Below are positions 8,062 to 17,578 of a DNA stretch of 19,224 nt, one piece after another. Positions within the stretch are counted from its first letter, which is position 1; each line of letters begins with the position of its first letter. The DNA is from Cochliopodium minus (lineage: Eukaryota; Discosea; Himatismenida; Cochliopodiidae). The position numbers were made by a program, and so were the translations under genes. The notes beneath the pieces are model-generated. The model ran no database searches, was not told where the DNA came from, and worked only from the letters and a program-made list of their open reading frames with translations. The DNA lies in the NCBI GenBank assembly GCA_024220525.1, contig JAMYWO010000541.1:1-19224 (forward strand), given 5' to 3'.

Positions 8062-11000
8062 TTAATATAGAAGAGAACTAAGAGAATAAATAAAGTTTTT
8101 GACATTTTCTTCCAAAGACTTTTCAAAAAACTCTTCAGAATCCAACACTTCAAGCTCCTTGGAAAAGTTCTGGAAGAGAACAACAGACTCTTGTTTTTTA
8201 TCCAAAAATCTTTCTATATACAAAGAAGCCAAGCGGTTGAAAACATTAAAAGGAGATTTGAAAATATACAAAAGAGGCAGACTGATTGAATTTAGAGTGG
8301 TGCTTTGAGAGTTTTTATCAAGGCCTTTATTTTTTATTATGAAAAAAAATTTTTGATAAAAATTTTTTTTGAAAATAATTAATTTTATTTACCAATGTCC
8401 AATAACTTGTGAGATATTTTTAACAATATTTCGGGTAAACTCGAGGATATGTTTTGAAGATATTCTTTCTGCTTGCAGGCAACACGAGTGAAAATCTCAA
8501 TGAAGAGCAAAGACTCCTTGGCGACGTGTTTCTCAGGATGAGAAAGTCCAAAGAGTTCCATATCCAAAATCTTGATCAAGGTGTCATTACTAAACATACT
8601 CCTAAAAAAAGATAAATTAAAAAAAATAAGAATAAAAAATTAATATAAATAATAAAATTTAAAAATTAATGTTATGAAATTAAAAATAATTTTTATTTAC
8701 CAAATAATTTCTTCGCTGAAAGAAAAAATTTGTCTTATAAATTGATAGATTTTGTAACTAAGCTTTGGAAATACGGTGGTGTTTTTGTCAACATAGGAAA
8801 GTACGCTTTCAAGACCAAAAATGGTGGTTTTGTAGAAATTGGGTTTGTTGTCTTTCTTTATTCTGCGACAAATCTCGTGCATTGGTGTTAACAAAATAAA
8901 TACTGATTTTATCTTTTGGTTGTTCAAAATTTCTTGTTTGTCATTCTCCCCATGAATAGGAACAATTCCTTTCATGAAAAAATTTATTATTTTTTGTTTT
9001 TTTGTTTTTTTGATTTTTTGATTTTTATTTTTATTTTTATTTTTTATTTCAAATTTTTTATTTTTTATTTTTATTTTTTATTAAATTTATTTTTTATTTA
9101 TTTTTTATTTTTTATTTCATTTTTTTATTTTTATTAAATTTATTTTTTAATTTATTGTTTTTTTATTTTTTTATTTCATTTTTTATTTTTTTACCAAAAT
9201 TATTTTTTTTTAAACTGGAGAAAATATTGAAGATAAAGGAGAACAAGGAAGAAAAGTGGTTGAAATCAGATGTAAGGGAAAATTTAGCGATTTTTATTTG
9301 ACGTTGGATCACATATCCGAAATATTTGAAGAGATTGATGAATATCTCATGATTAGAATAAAAGTTGTTCAAAATTTGTACGAAATAATCTTTAAAATGT
9401 AAAAAAATAAAATAAAATAAAAATAAAATAAAAATAAAGTAAAATATAAAGCAAAAATCAAAAAAAAAAAATTAAGTTTTGAAATAATAAATTAAAAAAT
9501 TTTTTTTTTAATTTTAGAAAATTTTAATTTAAAGAAAAAATAAAATTTTTTTATATTTTTTTTTACCGTAATGTGTTTCATAAAATTTTCTTAAGATGTA
9601 AACGTTGTAGGGATTGGTTCCCTTTATCATCCCATTCAATAGAACAAAAATTTTAAGTACAGAACTTTCTTGGAGATTGTTTTTGAGGGAGAGGAAGGAA
9701 GAGTTGAAAGGGGAGATCACTTTCACGTAAAATTCTGACTGTTCTTCTTCTCTTTCGTAAGTTTTTGTGTTTATGACTGATTGTATCAGTATGCTCTGAA
9801 CTTTGAGACTTATGTTCTGATTTTGTTGTACTATATTCAAAAGTTTATTTCTGATTTTTTTTTATTTTTTTATTTAATTATTTATTTTTGATTTTATTTT
9901 TGATTTTATTCTTGATTTTATTTTATTTTATTTTATTTTATTTTTTTATTTTATTTAATTATTTTTTTATTTAATATATTTTTTTATTAAATTTATTTGT
10001 TTCGTTTTATTATTTTTCTTTTTAATTCGTTCTATTATTTATTTAATTCCTTTTATTATTTTTAGTTTTATATTTATTTTTATTTTATTTTTTTTTATTT
10101 AATTTATTTTTTTCGTTTTATTATTTTTACGTTCGAGTTGTGAAAAAGAAACCACTTTTTCTACAATCAAGTTCCAAGAAGGAATTTTGTTAAGATGATG
10201 AGATAGGTGCTCAAGTTTAGAAATATTCAAAATAGTCTTTTGAAAACAAGAAAATAAAATAAAAACAAAAATCAAATCAAATCAAATAAAAAAAATAAAA
10301 AAAATTAAAATTAAAAAAATTCTAAAATAAAATAAATTAATAAAAAAACAAATAATAAAATCAAATAAAAAATAAAATAATTAGGGATGTCCAAAAATAT
10401 TACAACAGTTTAAATTTTGTTAGTAAAAATATTTTATCCGCTAACAAAGTTGTAATATTTGGACAAGTCTATTAAATAATAAAAAAAATATTAAAAAATA
10501 AAAATTTTTTTTTTTTACGTTGGCGGAGAAAATGGAGCATTGAGGGATGTGGATTGAGTAATAAAGGAAAGAAACGATAAGATTAAAAATTTTGAATCCC
10601 TCTTCGTTTTCTCCGTACTGAACCAACAAATTTTTAGAGACATCTCGGAATTTGTCAGAAACGCAGAAAAGAAAAGTTTGGATCCACTTTCTCATGAACA
10701 AAATGATGGAAATGTTCAAATAATTAACTGAAAAAAGATTATTTATTATTTATTATTTTATTTGTTTTTTTTACTATTTTTTCATTTTTTTTATTTTTTA
10801 TTTTATCAATTTTTTATTTTAATTTATTTTAATTTAATTTAATTTTATTTATTATTTATTTATTTTTTTCAATATTTATGTTTATTTTAGTTTTATTTTT
10901 TAATGTTTTTTATTTATTTATTATTTTTCATTTTTTTTGATTCTTTGATCATTTTTGTTTTTATTTGATTTGATTTTATTTTTTTCATTATTTTTATTAA

Positions 11001-14000
11001 ATCATTTTAGTTTTATTTTTTATTTATTTAATCATTTTAGTTTTATTTTTCATTTTTTTTGATTTACCATTCACTTTGTTGTTCATAATGTGGTGAGTGA
11101 TTTGGAAGATGAGAGTAAAGGTTTGTACGAGAGGGTCTTTATTGTTGGATTTGATGGAGTTGGAGGAGACTGTATTAATTGCTTTTGGAATCAAAATCTG
11201 TGATAAATTTCTTGAATTTTTTATTGTAACTTCGTCATCTCTTTCGTAAATAAAATAAAAAAAATAATTAAAAATAAAAATAAAAAATAATTAAAATTAA
11301 AAAAAAAATTAAAAATTTTAAAAATATTCTAAAAAACAAATTATAAAAAGTTAATTTTTACTCGGGTTCATCGCATACTAGACCACCTAATACAAAAACG
11401 ATCCAGCTTATAAATAATTCGTTCACATTCAAAGACTGTTGTTGTTGAGGACTATAAAAATTTTTTTGATAAAGAATAAAAATCAAAATAAAATAAAAAT
11501 TAATGATAACAATGAATAAAAATATGAAATGAATAAAATTAAAATAAATAAAGAAAAATAAGAATGAAAATAAAAACAAAAACAGAAATAAATAAAAACA
11601 AAATGAAAATTAAAAAAATTAAAATTATTTTTGTAAGAAAATAAATACTCAAATAATGAGTGGATTTTGCTTGTTATGCACTGATTCAAGTAGAAAATGG
11701 AGACGGAGGGACTTATTCTTGCGATGTGGGAAATTCTCTCAGAAAAATCTATCATGGAAGAAAAGTCGTCTTTGGTGAAGAAGGAGGGGTTGTTGGGGAT
11801 GAGGCAAAGGAAGAGCTCTGTTATTTTCGGGAAGATTTCTTCACTGGAGGATCTGAGTATGTTTACTTTTTCAATGATTTCTAAATTTGATATTGTTAAT
11901 ACTCTTCCTGAAATCGATTTCCAAACATCTTTAAAAAAAATGTAAAAAATAGAATGAAACAAAAATTTAAAAAAATATTAAAAAAGTACAAAAAAAAATA
12001 AAAAATAAAAAATAAAAATAAAAAAAATAAAAAAAAAAATGAAATTGATTAATGGAATAATTAAAAAATATTCAGTATCAAATATTAAAAATAAAAATTA
12101 AAATATCTGTTCAATAAATTAATCGAAATAAATCCATTAAAATAATAAAAATTAATGTTCTTTTTTATGTAACCTAACATTGTGTATAATACATCGTATT
12201 GCCACATTTCTTCGAAGTTTCCTTCACTTTTGGTTGAGTTTATGATTTGCAAGAAATAAAAAGTCGACATTGAAATGAGCTTTCCAAAGTTAGGAACGTC
12301 ATAGAGTTGTCTCAATTGAAAACTTTAATTAAAAATTTTAAATTAAAAATAATAAAAAATAAAAAACAAATATTAAAATTAAAAAATTTGAAATAAAAAA
12401 TTTGAAATAAAAATAAAATAATAAAAATAAAAAATTTGAAATAAAAAATTTGAAATAAAAATAAAAAAGTAAATAATAAAAAAATAAAATTTTTTGATAC
12501 CTAGAAATCAATTTGTGAATAATATCAGCAATTAATTGCAATAAATTTGGAACGGGATTTTTTAGACAGTGTTCGGCTAACATGGAAATGAGTTGGATGA
12601 GGTTGTTGAGATAGTTTTTCTTCATCTCTTCGTTCTCAAAGATTTTTCCGTTGAGAGTGCAAAATTGGGAGATGATTGACAAAATACAGCTTCCGATTTC
12701 CTCACTCTCTTTTGATAACTCACAAAACAACTTTTTCAAATAAAAAATAAAATTAAAATTAAAAAAATTTTAAAAAAATTATCTCAAAAATTAAAAATAA
12801 ATTAAATTGAATTGAATTTATTAAATATTGACAAAAAAAATATGAAAAGGTGAAAAAAACATTTTAAAAATTTCATCATCAAACAATATATTTATTATTT
12901 TTACCTTTACAATAATTTTCAAGAATATCAAATCATTTGAAAAGATGATTGGTCTCCATTTTTCGGTGAGATTAAGCAAATAGTTTTTGGAGGAATCGTT
13001 TCTCCACATGAAAGTGTATTTGTTTTTGGATCCCAAGAAGTCCCACCTTAAAAAACTTTCCAAGAGTCTCAAACTTTTGAGTAGAATTTCTTTGAGGAAA
13101 CGTTTTTCTTCGTTGTTTTGTGTTTTGAAGAGATTTTCAGTAATCAAAGGAAGAAAAGACTTTACTTTTTCGAATAAATCCACTATGTATTCATTCTTTT
13201 TTTAAAAATGAAAATTTTGTTTGGAATTATAAAAAATAAAAAATAAAAAATTTAAACAATAAAAAAATTTTTAAAACAAAAATGAAACATTAATAAATTT
13301 TTCTCTACAAAAAATTGTTTTTATTTTTGACAATTTATTATTTAAAAATAATAATCACAGAAAAAATGATTAAAAAAAATTATTTCCAAAAATTTGATTA
13401 AATTATTTTTTTTTTTATTTTTTAATATAAACAAATAATTTTTTTTACGTCAAAAGTTTTGTGGCATTCATAATGGTACGTGATTGAGAGCTTGAAGTGA
13501 TTCTCATAGTTGCTCGAAAACTCCTCGACCATGCAAATGAGAATTTCGAGAGCGGTGATTTTCATTTTGAGGTTGTTGGAGAAGAGCACATTATCTACCA
13601 GCTTCATTATTTCTTCTCTAAAATCTCTTATGTTAATATCTTTTTGTATCCACCCTATTTTTATTTTATATTATTTTTTTTATTTATATTAAAATTAAAA
13701 TTTTTTTTTCACCTCTTTTTGTGATCATTGATACACTCAAATATACCAGATTTTTTATTAATGTTGGACTAGAAGCAATGAAAAAATTTTAATTTTAAAA
13801 GAATTTTTTTTATTGGCGCCAAAAATGCATTTTTTTACCATTGATTTGTTTTATACAATAAATTCAAAAAGAATTTAATGAGTTCTATTGGATTCAAGGA
13901 TATGGAATCCCAATTATCACAAACATTCTGAGTTATCAATTTTATACTGAAATAATAGTAAATAATTATTTAAGGAGAAAATAATATATTACTAAATATA

Positions 14001-14220
14001 TGTTACCATATGAATTGGGTATCTATATTATTTGTATGTTTCAATATATTTTCTCCAAATGAAGGGAAATCCTTTTTTATTGCAATATTTTGAAGTATTT
14101 CCAAAGATATTTTGTCACCTAAATTCTTGAATATAAATAAATATTTGGAAATAAATCTTCAGTTAAAGATTTTACAACTTTCTTGCAAATATTCTCAAAT
14201 TCATTCAATCCAATATTCAT
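8062..14220 (-). CDS. XPO4: Exportin-4 (importin-beta family), 18 exons
   Basis: Exons 5' to 3': 14220-14176, 14125-14007, 13946-13839, 13768-13713, 13654-13449, 13195-12905, 12730-12501, 12322-12174, 11928-11649, 11451-11362, 11240-11068, 10727-10519, 10236-10131, 9830-9567, 9389-9195, 8968-8701, 8601-8393, 8324-8062. They sum to 3261 nt (1086 residues; the human protein is about 1150), and all 17 junction phases match. Exportin-4 is a HEAT-repeat karyopherin that uses RanGTP to export cargo such as hypusinated eIF5A and SMAD3 from the nucleus, and can import some factors. Diagnostic blocks: LVYLSVSMITKRG, LLESFLRWDFLGS followed by LTEKWRPIIFS, ISHIARISPSVS, LFMRKWIQTFLF, SLKVQSILIQSV and ILDMELFGLSHPEKHV, in the family order. 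Introns are 50-340 nt and nearly pure A/T. The first exon (45 nt, MNIGLNEFENICKKV) is the least certain part. Confidence 0.9.
10388..10465. repeat. Imperfect inverted repeat in exportin-4 intron 12
   Basis: The left arm TGTCCAAAAATATTACAAC (10388-10406) pairs with GTTGTAATATTTGGACA (10449-10465), apart from two extra A's. A second, inner pair TTTGTTAG (10416-10423) and CTAACAAA (10441-10448) closes a 17-nt loop. The mixed-base arms differ from the surrounding A/T words. It could be a remnant of a small TIR element or a folded intronic RNA hairpin. Confidence 0.8.
12381..12476. repeat. 48-bp duplicated segment in exportin-4 intron 7
   Basis: The segment starting AAAAAATTTG at 12381 recurs from 12429 with nearly the same order: two AAATTTGAAATA words, then AAATAAAA. 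The copies diverge only near their ends. It lies wholly inside the intron between exons 12501 and 12322 and has no coding effect. Confidence 0.75.
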
Positions 14221-14293
14221 TTTTTTTTTTATATTTTTTTTCATAGAAATTATATTTATTGATAAATCAATTTTGAGAAGGGGATTTTTTCAC
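14221..14293. other. Very short spacer upstream of exportin-4
   Basis: Only 73 bp, largely T tracts on the plus strand, separate the TAA of the Sel1 gene A from the proposed exportin-4 ATG, both on the minus strand. The exportin-4 promoter would have to sit here or within the end of the Sel1 gene, unless an extra 5' untranslated exon lies further upstream. Confidence 0.45.
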
Positions 14294-15754
14294 TTAATAT
14301 TCTTGAACAATAGCATAGGCATGATCTTCATCATCAAGTTCTTCAGGTTCATCATCATCATGATCGTCACCTTCTTGATCATTATCCATGTCATCCTGAT
14401 GATCATCATCATCCATGTCATCATCAACATTGTTCTTGTGGTACTCAACTTGATGAAAAGAAACGAGAAAGCTGATAATGTTAGACATGATACCCTTCAA
14501 AAAAAAGGAGAAAACTTTGAAGCGAGAAGAATTTTTGTACTTTGCAATCAAAAGAAGAGTGACCAATTCTTTTTTCAAACCCACTCCAGCAGTCCAATAA
14601 CGATGACTCCTTTCATTCCATTTTACTTCTCCTGTTTTAATGAGCTTTTTGACTTTTAACAAATAGTCTTCATGTCCCTCCGATCCATTTAGAATTTGAA
14701 GGACGTTGAGGTAATAATGAAAAGCTTTTTGGAGATCCTTTTTTACTATTTCTCCATTCTCGTAAACTTCCGCCAAGAAAAGATTGATTTCATTTTCCAT
14801 TTCACCTCCTTTTTTGGTCAGCTCCATTTCTATGCCTGCACTCTCTGAGTAGATTTGAATAGCTTTTTCAACATCTTTGTTAACATATATTCCATTGAGA
14901 TAGATCTCTGCCAATTTATACATACCATCGTAATCTTTGAGCTCTCTTGCTTTGTTCAAATATAAAATCATTTTGATGTAATCTCTTTTCCCTTCATAAA
15001 TATTGTACAAACTTGTGATTGAATCAATACATCCCATGTTGGAACTTTTTACCAAATATTCGATTCCCTTCTCCTCGTTTTTTGAGAATCCTTTCACTCC
15101 TTCGCGAACTAAACCTCCGAGGTTGAAGAGAGCTTCCTTGTTTCCCATCTCTGCGCTTTTTATCAACAAATCATTCTTTTTCCCTCCTTTTTCTTTCCCC
15201 TTTCCGTAATCAAACAAGTTGTAGATGACAAAGAGGCAGTAGGAGATGATTTGCTTTTTGTTTTCATCTTGTTCGTTTGATTTGAGATATTTCCAGAAAT
15301 ATTCGCAACTCTTTTTATAATCGCTCTGGCAATCGAATCCATAACAATATTTGAATGCCAATCCAATTTCATTTCCTGTATTTGCCAATTTTATCGTCAA
15401 TTCTTTTTCTTCTTCTTCATCCATTTCTATATTCCCATCAGAATAAGATTTAAATAATTTCAAGGCTATCACATCCACATCTATTTCTTTATCCTCTTTC
15501 TCTGATGTGAGATTTTCTTTTATCTTTTTTTGATCACGTTGATTTGAATTATTATCTTCATTCTCTCTTTTCCTTGTAATTCCTAATTCTTCCTTTTCCC
15601 CTTTATTTTCCTTTTTATTATTTTCTATCTGTATTGGGAGATTTTCTTTTTTCTTTTTTAGATCACGTTGATTTGGCGAAATATCAACATTTTCCTTTCT
15701 GATATTCATATTATCAACTATCAATTCCAGTTCTTTCTCTTTCTTTCTTTTCAT
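14294..15754 (-). CDS. Sel1-repeat protein A (tandem paralogue)
   Basis: Intronless, 486 residues, TAA at 14294. The ATG at 15754 is chosen because the frame upstream contains only a non-AUG start. Layout: a charged Lys/Glu/Asn N-terminus (1-95) containing two copies of a short block (SPNQRDLKKKKENL near 26-39 and NSNQRDQKKIKENL near 69-82). A conserved helical block follows (118-182, ELTIKLAN, YGFDCQSD). Sel1-type repeats come next (about 194-350: SAEMGNKEALFNLGGL, LAEIYLNGIYVNKDVEKAIQ, LAEVYENGEIVKKDLQKAFH). A C-terminal block (about 376-434: WNERSH, NSSRFKVFSF, KGIMSNIISFLV) and an Asp-rich tail (443-476) complete it. Sel1 repeats are TPR-like scaffolds for protein binding, used in signalling and ER degradation complexes. 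No catalytic domain is seen. It lies next to a paralogue (protein B), so the pair arose by tandem duplication. Confidence 0.87.
   Translation of the reverse strand: MKRKKEKELELIVDNMNIRKENVDISPNQRDLKKKKENLPIQIENNKKENKGEKEELGITRKRENEDNNSNQRDQKKIKENLTSEKEDKEIDVDVIALKLFKSYSDGNIEMDEEEEKELTIKLANTGNEIGLAFKYCYGFDCQSDYKKSCEYFWKYLKSNEQDENKKQIISYCLFVIYNLFDYGKGKEKGGKKNDLLIKSAEMGNKEALFNLGGLVREGVKGFSKNEEKGIEYLVKSSNMGCIDSITSLYNIYEGKRDYIKMILYLNKARELKDYDGMYKLAEIYLNGIYVNKDVEKAIQIYSESAGIEMELTKKGGEMENEINLFLAEVYENGEIVKKDLQKAFHYYLNVLQILNGSEGHEDYLLKVKKLIKTGEVKWNERSHRYWTAGVGLKKELVTLLLIAKYKNSSRFKVFSFFLKGIMSNIISFLVSFHQVEYHKNNVDDDMDDDDHQDDMDNDQEGDDHDDDEPEELDDEDHAYAIVQEY
14327..14428 (-). repeat. GAT/GAC codon tract encoding an Asp-rich tail
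   Basis: The last 40 or so codons of Sel1 gene A are largely GAT and GAC with GAA, CAT and CAA, giving residues about 443-476. On the plus strand it reads as ATC-rich triplet repeat. The paralogue has only a short Asp tail (RDDSDQDGDNEDD), so the tract expanded after duplication or shrank in the other copy. Confidence 0.8.
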
Positions 15755-16045
15755 TTTTTTATATTTTTTTTTAATTTTCACATGAAATTTTTATTTTTAT
15801 TTTTGATTTTAATTATTTCAAAGAATTTAGAATATTCTTTTTTTTGGAAAATTCAAAAAACAAAATATCATATTAATTTGGAGATTTTTTTATTTGCTTG
15901 ATCTTTGATGAAAAGAAAAAGAAAAAATTTTCATTTAAATAAAGAAATATCCTCATTTGAGTCAGTGTAGTAATATTACTATTTTTGAATTTAGTTTGGA
16001 AAAGAAAATATAATAAATGTTAAGTTAAATAAAATAAGAATAAGT
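15755..16045. other. Spacer between the two Sel1 paralogues
   Basis: 291 bp holding the 3' end of Sel1 gene B and the promoter of Sel1 gene A, both on the minus strand. It is AT-rich with no obvious gene, RNA or repeat beyond homopolymers. Confidence 0.45.
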
Positions 16046-17284
16046 TTAATCATCTTCATTATCACCATCTTGATCACTGTCATCCCTTCTATTTTTATTT
16101 GAGAATTCATCTTGTTGAAAAGTAACCAGAAACTTAATGATATTGATCATGATACCTTTGACAAGAAAAGAACAATATTTAAAACGAGAAGAATTTCTTT
16201 TCTTAGAAATCAAAAGAAGAACAAGAATTTGTCCATCCAAATCCTCCGCAGCAGCCCAACAAAGATGACTTCTTTCATTCCATTCTACTTGTCCTGTTTT
16301 GATGAGCTTTTGGACGTCTTCGACGGACTCTTCAAATCCATCAGATCCCTCATGAAATTGGAGTATGTTGAGGCGATAATGAAAAGCTTTTTTGAGATCC
16401 TGTTTTACTATTTCTCCATTCTCGTAAGCTTCCGCCATGAAAAAATTGCAATCATTTTCCATTTCATCTCCTTTTTTAAACAGCTCCATTTCCCTCTCTG
16501 CAGCTTCTGAGTAAAATTGGATGGCTATTTCAACATCTTTTTCGACATCTCTCCCAGTAAGATACATTTCCGCCAAATCCCTCATACAATGATATTCTTT
16601 AAATTCGTACCCTCTTTTAGCATAGAAAAACTTTTTTTCTTTATCCTGCTTTCTCTGGTAAATCCTAAACAAACACAATATTGCATCTTGAGCTCCCAAT
16701 TCGGATGCTTTTTCGTAATATTGTATTGCTTTCTCTTCGTTTTTTTCATGTCCATCCACTCCATCACGAGATAAACGGCCAAGTTTGCAAAGTGCAGTTG
16801 TGTTCCCCATCTCTGCGCTTTTCATCAAATAATCTTCCTTACTCATTTCTTCATCTCCGTAATGTATACACAAATTATGAACAATGAAAAGGCAGCAGGA
16901 GATGATTTGCTTTTTTTTTTCATCTTTTTCGTTTAATTTTAGAAATTTCCAGATTAATTCAAAACTCTTTTTGTGATCGCTCTGGCAATCGAATCCATAA
17001 TACAATTTCATTGCTAATCCTATTTCATTTCCTTCATTTGCCAATTTTATCGTTAATTCTTTTTTTTCTATATCATCTGTATCAATATTCCCTTCACAAT
17101 GCGATTTCAATAAATCTAAAATCATCTCATCCTCGTCAATTCCTTCTTCTTTCTCATTAATTTCCTTAATTATTTGATTATTTTTTATTTTTTTCAAATC
17201 ACTTTGATTTGATGAAGGAGAATTATCTTCAATTTCTCTTTTCCTTATATTCTTATTATCATCATTTGAATCAATTTTAATCAT
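16046..17284 (-). CDS. Sel1-repeat protein B (tandem paralogue)
   Basis: Intronless, 412 residues, ATG at 17284. It is colinear with protein A almost throughout: one copy of the N-terminal block (SSNQSDLKKIKNNQ, about 25-38), ELTIKLANEGNEIGLA (76-91), YGFDCQSD (96-103), QIISCCLF (126-133), Sel1 repeats (about 151-305: SAEMGNTTALCKLGRL, ASELGAQDAILCLFRIYQ, LAEMYLTGRDVEKDVEIAIQ, MAEAYENGEIVKQDLKKAFH), then the shared C-terminal block (WNERSHLCW, KKRNSSRFKYCSFLVKGIM, NIIKFLV; about 335-387) and a short Asp tail. The probable role is a protein-interaction scaffold, with target unknown. The shared region outside the Sel1 repeats is unlike any domain I recognise. No signal peptide is evident, so it is probably cytosolic or nuclear, as suggested by the KR-rich N-terminus. 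Confidence 0.87.
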   Translation of the reverse strand: MIKIDSNDDNKNIRKREIEDNSPSSNQSDLKKIKNNQIIKEINEKEEGIDEDEMILDLLKSHCEGNIDTDDIEKKELTIKLANEGNEIGLAMKLYYGFDCQSDHKKSFELIWKFLKLNEKDEKKKQIISCCLFIVHNLCIHYGDEEMSKEDYLMKSAEMGNTTALCKLGRLSRDGVDGHEKNEEKAIQYYEKASELGAQDAILCLFRIYQRKQDKEKKFFYAKRGYEFKEYHCMRDLAEMYLTGRDVEKDVEIAIQFYSEAAEREMELFKKGDEMENDCNFFMAEAYENGEIVKQDLKKAFHYRLNILQFHEGSDGFEESVEDVQKLIKTGQVEWNERSHLCWAAAEDLDGQILVLLLISKKRNSSRFKYCSFLVKGIMINIIKFLVTFQQDEFSNKNRRDDSDQDGDNEDD

Positions 17285-17578
17285 TTTTTTTTTATTTTCA
17301 TTTCACACAACAAAAAAAAAAAAAAAAAATTTCATTCATGTTCTAAATTACCATCCTTCAAAAAGGTTGAAGATCTTTTGTACAAATTGGATTTCAGATT
17401 TTAAAAGAAAATTTAATTGTTCAAAAAATTGTCACTTAACTAAAAATACCAAAAAGATATATTAATTTAGTTTTAACCTCAATCGAAAAACATTGTAAAC
17501 TAATTTCTTTGGTTTTTAAAATATAATCTAAAATAATCAAAATTATAAATTTTTTTTTTATGTTGAATGATAATTTTT
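17285..17578. other. Spacer between TruB-like gene and Sel1 gene B
   Basis: 294 bp with long A and T runs near 17313-17330 and 17551-17560. It holds the 3' end of the TruB-like gene and the promoter of Sel1 gene B (both minus strand). No gene is seen. Confidence 0.45.

Noticed and set aside
14183-14659. Plus-strand 158-codon frame rich in Ile/Phe
   Set aside because: It is antisense to Sel1 gene A, and the hydrophobic run comes from the reverse of the GAT-repeat tail.
1347-17284. Alternative genetic code with TGA as a sense codon
   Set aside because: EAPP, the TPR gene, aprataxin and the small gene at 7352 all end naturally at TGA at the expected protein end.
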